The position numbers and the translations under genes are program-made. From UBA2882 sp964619485 (GTDB lineage: Bacteria > Bacillota > Clostridia > Lachnospirales > Lachnospiraceae): a stretch of 64,000 nucleotides of DNA. The notes below the pieces were generated by a model that was given only the letters and a program-made list of their open reading frames with translations, searched no databases and was not told where the DNA came from. Shown piece after piece: positions 61,512 through 64,000 of the stretch. Location: NCBI GenBank assembly GCA_964619485.1, contig CAZUCI010000002.1, positions 1 through 64,000 of the forward strand. Direction: 5' to 3'. The number at the start of each line of letters is the position of its first letter. The first letter of the stretch is position 1.

Positions 61512-61806
61512 GATGTGAGTGTCTGGGAATCTGGTGATGCAGGTTTGGGCGGGGCAGGTTGTTTTTTATGACTTTAAAAGGGATTAGATATTCTTGAAAT
61601 TCCCTTATAAAGTCAGCAATTCACAGACACGATGTCTGTGAAAGACCCATCGGAGCCACGGATGGCGACTGTGGGTCGTTTGCGTAAACATACAATACTC
61701 TAAACGGGAATTCTTAGAATATCTTACTCCCTTTTATCGGAATAAAAAAAACAACCTGCCCCGCCCAAACCTGTCAGGCATCACTAAATTCCCAGGCGCA
61801 CACATC
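61512..61806. repeat. 295-base inverted repeat with arms of about 90-100 bases
   Basis: The left arm (61512-61603) and right arm (61706-61806) are reverse complements with few differences. Shared blocks include GATGTG, CTGGGAAT, GTGATGC, AGGTTTGGGCGGGGCAGGTT, then TAAAAGGGA, AGATATTCT and AATTCCC. The right arm has a 5-base insertion. The 100-base core carries its own hairpins: CACAGACA-CGA-TGTCTGTG (near 61622-61640) and GACCCA/TGGGTC (near 61644-61677). It lies between divergent lepB and the HAD-CPBP gene, so it is not a terminator of either. It has no reading frame. A MITE-like element or a structured RNA gene are the main options. Confidence 0.88.
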
Positions 61807-61846
61807 GTCTTTATTATACAGTTACAAAATTTAGGAGTAAAGAGAA

Positions 61847-63340
61847 ATGTACGATTATGTATTATTTGATTTAGATGGAACCCTTTCTGACCCCAAGGAG
61901 GGAATCTGCAAGTCGGTGCAGTATGCTCTGCATGATCAGGGGATTGAAGAGCCGGATATAGATAAACTGGAGCCCTTTATCGGGCCGCCCCTGGGAGCCA
62001 GCTTTGCCCAGTTTTACGGGATGGATGAGCAGCAGTGCCAAAAGGCAATCAAGAAGTTTCGTGAGCGCTTTGAAACCATTGGAATCTACGAGAATGTTTT
62101 GTATCCGGGGATGGACAGACTGCTGGCAGATTTATGTGCACGGGGATGTAAACTGGCAGTTGCTTCCAGTAAACCGAGAGAATTTGTGGAGATTGTGTTG
62201 GAACACTTTAACATCCGCTCCTATTTTTCTGTGGTCATGGGCTCTGAGAAGGATGGCAGGAGAGTGGAAAAGGAGGAAGTCATGGAGGAGACACTGCGTC
62301 TTTTGTTTCCGGACACCTTTCCGGATTTTCCAAGGGAGAAGGTTGCCATGGTGGGCGATAGAAGGTTCGATATGGAGGGAGCAAAGCGGTTTGGAGTAAC
62401 GGCAATTGGAGTCGCCTTTGGCTATGCTCCTGTGGGAGAGCTGGAGAGCGCAGGTGCTGACAGAATCGTGGAGGATATGGACGGATTGTGGGAGGCTGTC
62501 ATCCAGGAAAACCGTATCCGCAGAGCTCCGAAGCTGCGTCCGTTGAAAAAGATTCTGGATATTGTTTCTCCACTTGTATATTACTATCTCCTGACCACAA
62601 TCATTTGTCTGGCTGGTCAGCTGGTCATTCAGACGCTTGTTCATGGACCACTGTCCTCCTATGGAGCATGGGTGTCGGCACATTCCTCGCAGCTGGCAGT
62701 TTATCTCAATGGAATTGCAAATATTGTGGCCGGTGGATTTTGTCTGTGGTTATATGGAAAAGAGGCAGAAAAACCGGTTTCTGATATGATTACAAGAAAG
62801 AGAATGCTGAAATTCGGACATGAAATACCTTGTCTCATTGTGCTTACAATATCCATCTCACTTTTTTTGAATCTGCTCTTTTCCTATCTGCAGATTATGG
62901 GCCGTTCAGAAGCTTATGGACAGGTCAGCAGTATCCAGTATTCTGTGTCCCTGGAGGTTGGGCTGTTCTTTTATGGAATTGTGGCTCCTCTGGCGGAGGA
63001 AGCGGTTTTCCGTGGCCTGATATTTGGCAGAATCCGTCATTATTTTGGTGCAATGCCGGCGGTTCTGATTTCAGCACTGATTTTTGGCGCTTATCATGGT
63101 AATATCGTGCAGTTTCTCTATGCCTTTTTAATGGGACTGCTTCTGGCAGCGGTATACGAGAAGTATCATACCCTTTATGCTCCTGTTTTGGTGCATGCCC
63201 TGGCGAATCTGGCAGTTTATACGGTAAGCCGCGTGGCTGCAATCAACAGGCTTCTCTCTGTTCCTGTATTTCTGGTGCTTTTTGTTTTGGCAGCAGCTTC
63301 CGGGATGCTGCTGTTTAAGCCGGGGAAAACTTCAAAATAA
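61847..63340 (+). CDS. Fusion of a HAD phosphatase and a CPBP-family intramembrane protease
   Basis: 497 residues. Residues 1-220 are a complete haloacid-dehalogenase hydrolase like phosphoglycolate phosphatase: FDLDGTLSDPKEG (nucleophile Asp), VASSKPREF, and VGDRRFDMEGAKRFG. Residues about 240-490 hold about eight membrane segments and a CPBP (CAAX/bacteriocin-processing) domain with all its motifs: the glutamate pair in LAEEAVFRGLIFGRI (about residue 384), FGAYHGN and LVHALANLAVY. TTAGGAGT lies before the ATG. No frame break or internal ribosome-binding site separates the halves, so this is a true fusion. CPBP proteins act in prenyl-protein processing, bacteriocin immunity or membrane signalling; here the role is unknown. 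Confidence 0.92.
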   Translation: MYDYVLFDLDGTLSDPKEGICKSVQYALHDQGIEEPDIDKLEPFIGPPLGASFAQFYGMDEQQCQKAIKKFRERFETIGIYENVLYPGMDRLLADLCARGCKLAVASSKPREFVEIVLEHFNIRSYFSVVMGSEKDGRRVEKEEVMEETLRLLFPDTFPDFPREKVAMVGDRRFDMEGAKRFGVTAIGVAFGYAPVGELESAGADRIVEDMDGLWEAVIQENRIRRAPKLRPLKKILDIVSPLVYYYLLTTIICLAGQLVIQTLVHGPLSSYGAWVSAHSSQLAVYLNGIANIVAGGFCLWLYGKEAEKPVSDMITRKRMLKFGHEIPCLIVLTISISLFLNLLFSYLQIMGRSEAYGQVSSIQYSVSLEVGLFFYGIVAPLAEEAVFRGLIFGRIRHYFGAMPAVLISALIFGAYHGNIVQFLYAFLMGLLLAAVYEKYHTLYAPVLVHALANLAVYTVSRVAAINRLLSVPVFLVLFVLAAASGMLLFKPGKTSK

Positions 63341-63426
63341 ATTTTTTTAGACTAAAGTTGTATGAAACGATATTAAATAAAGAATAACAGACTGCAAATG
63401 TCAGAAAATATGTAAAAAATATTGAT

Positions 63427-63447
63427 ATTGTCAAATTATCAGACAAT
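63427..63447 (+). promoter_or_regulatory. Possible operator upstream of gltB
   Basis: ATTGTC (63427-63432) and GACAAT (63442-63447) form an imperfect dyad 17 bases before the -35 box. It could bind an activator such as a LysR-type regulator, but no regulator is adjacent. Confidence 0.3.
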
Positions 63448-63463
63448 TTATAAAAATTTCCTG

Positions 63464-63492
63464 TTTACAATCAAAAAAAATAGGTGTATAGT
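63464..63492 (+). promoter_or_regulatory. Promoter of gltB
   Basis: TTTACA (63464-63469) and TATAGT (63487-63492) with a 17-base spacer; the leader would be about 48 bases. Confidence 0.65.
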
Positions 63493-63546
63493 TTCAAACA
63501 TAAAAAAGCAAACACAAATGGATGCCACTTTGAAAGGAGATATAAC

Positions 63547-64000
63547 ATGTTTGACGCGAAGTTAGACATGCCAAGGCCTTCTCTTTACCGGGAAGAATTT
63601 GAGCATGACAACTGCGGCATCGGTGCTTGTGTCAATATTAATGGACAAAAGAGCCACGCGACAGTTGAGAACGCACTGAAGATTGTAGAAAATTTAGAAC
63701 ATAGAGCAGGCAAAGATGCCGAAGGTATGACTGGTGATGGAGTTGGAATCTTAACACAGATTTCCCACAACTTTTTCACAAAAGTCTCTCATACCCTCGG
63801 CATCTTTTTAGGTTCAGAGAGAGAATATGGTGTGGGAATGTTTTTCTTTCCACAGGATGAGCTCCAGAGAAACCAGGCTAAAAAGATGTTCGAAATCATT
63901 GTTGAGAAGGAGGGACTGACCTTCCTTGGATGGAGAGAGGTGCCAACGGTCCCTTCCGTATTGGGACATAAGGCAGTGGAATGTATGCCATGTATTATGC
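63547..64000 (+). CDS. gltB: Glutamate synthase large subunit, N-terminal part (3' end outside window)
   Basis: The first 151 residues of a protein that is normally about 1500 long. This is the class II glutaminase domain. After a short propeptide the nucleophile Cys is in EEFEHDNCGIGACVN (residue 23), followed by the conserved EHRAGKDAEGMTGDGVGILT. Glutamate synthase transfers the amide of glutamine to 2-oxoglutarate and pairs with GlnA. GAAAGGAG lies 7 bases before the ATG. Whether the electron donor is NADPH or ferredoxin cannot be seen in this part. Confidence 0.95.
   Translation, partial: MFDAKLDMPRPSLYREEFEHDNCGIGACVNINGQKSHATVENALKIVENLEHRAGKDAEGMTGDGVGILTQISHNFFTKVSHTLGIFLGSEREYGVGMFFFPQDELQRNQAKKMFEIIVEKEGLTFLGWREVPTVPSVLGHKAVECMPCIM

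Noticed and set aside
61619..61680. tRNA gene in the core of the large inverted repeat
   Set aside because: Two short hairpins are present, but there is no acceptor stem, T-loop GTTCRA motif or anticodon arm at the right spacing.
63341..63546. ANTAR or riboswitch leader before gltB
   Set aside because: The mapped-looking promoter leaves only about 48 bases of leader, with no stable hairpin or terminator.

Overview
The window looks like a piece of a Lachnospiraceae (class Clostridia) chromosome. Supporting signs are the LL-diaminopimelate aminotransferase route to lysine, GatCAB together with a separate GlnRS, AddAB instead of RecBCD, strong AGGAGG ribosome-binding sites, and several small protein families that I associate with this group. 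Two runs of N (17287-17386 and 25085-25094) show it is a draft or metagenome assembly, and reading frames across both runs are unreliable. I see no rRNA, tRNA, CRISPR array or complete insertion sequence.

Layout. 1-6.4 kb: 3' part of nadE, a small membrane protein, glnA with a leader terminator and a downstream ANTAR regulator, then dapF and dapL. 6.4-7.6 kb: 1.2 kb of non-coding hairpins and repeats. 7.6-12.2 kb: an ECF sigma factor, its probable membrane anti-sigma factor, a VWA lipoprotein and a DUF4349 lipoprotein, likely an envelope-stress module. 12.2-17.5 kb: a variable region with an XRE regulator, a LytTR response regulator, an AgrC-like kinase missing its catalytic domain, a small membrane protein, an AT-rich beta-solenoid surface protein ending in a perfect 22-bp palindrome, and a gapped Rpn-type nuclease/transposase. 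17.6-22 kb: ldh and gatCAB. 22-33.6 kb: a second hairpin-repeat locus, an NSS symporter, guaB, a GGDEF-EAL protein, a DUF2339 protein, glnS and a DUF2225 protein. 33.6-39.3 kb: a MocR regulator, TetR plus flavoprotein, and a uracil permease. 39.3-40.1 kb: a third hairpin-repeat locus with a 41-bp tandem repeat. 40.1-49.8 kb: a PD-(D/E)XK-like gene broken by a stop codon, addB, addA, a glycosyltransferase, and thiT under a TPP riboswitch. 50-61.5 kb: a MATE exporter, then a same-strand cluster of hybrid histidine kinase, LRR surface protein, MoxR ATPase (frameshifted at a poly-A run), DUF58 protein and a transglutaminase-fold membrane protein that has lost its catalytic residues, ending tail to tail with signal peptidase I. 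61.5-64 kb: a roughly 295-bp inverted repeat, a HAD-phosphatase/CPBP-protease fusion and the start of gltB.

The parts most worth following up are: (1) three intergenic loci built from hairpins with locus-specific arms and a shared TTATGTAAAC box; (2) two very long snap-back inverted repeats; (3) an ANTAR-type leader in front of glnA paired with a regulator whose receiver lacks the phospho-acceptor; and (4) the hybrid kinase/LRR/MoxR/DUF58/pseudo-transglutaminase cluster.
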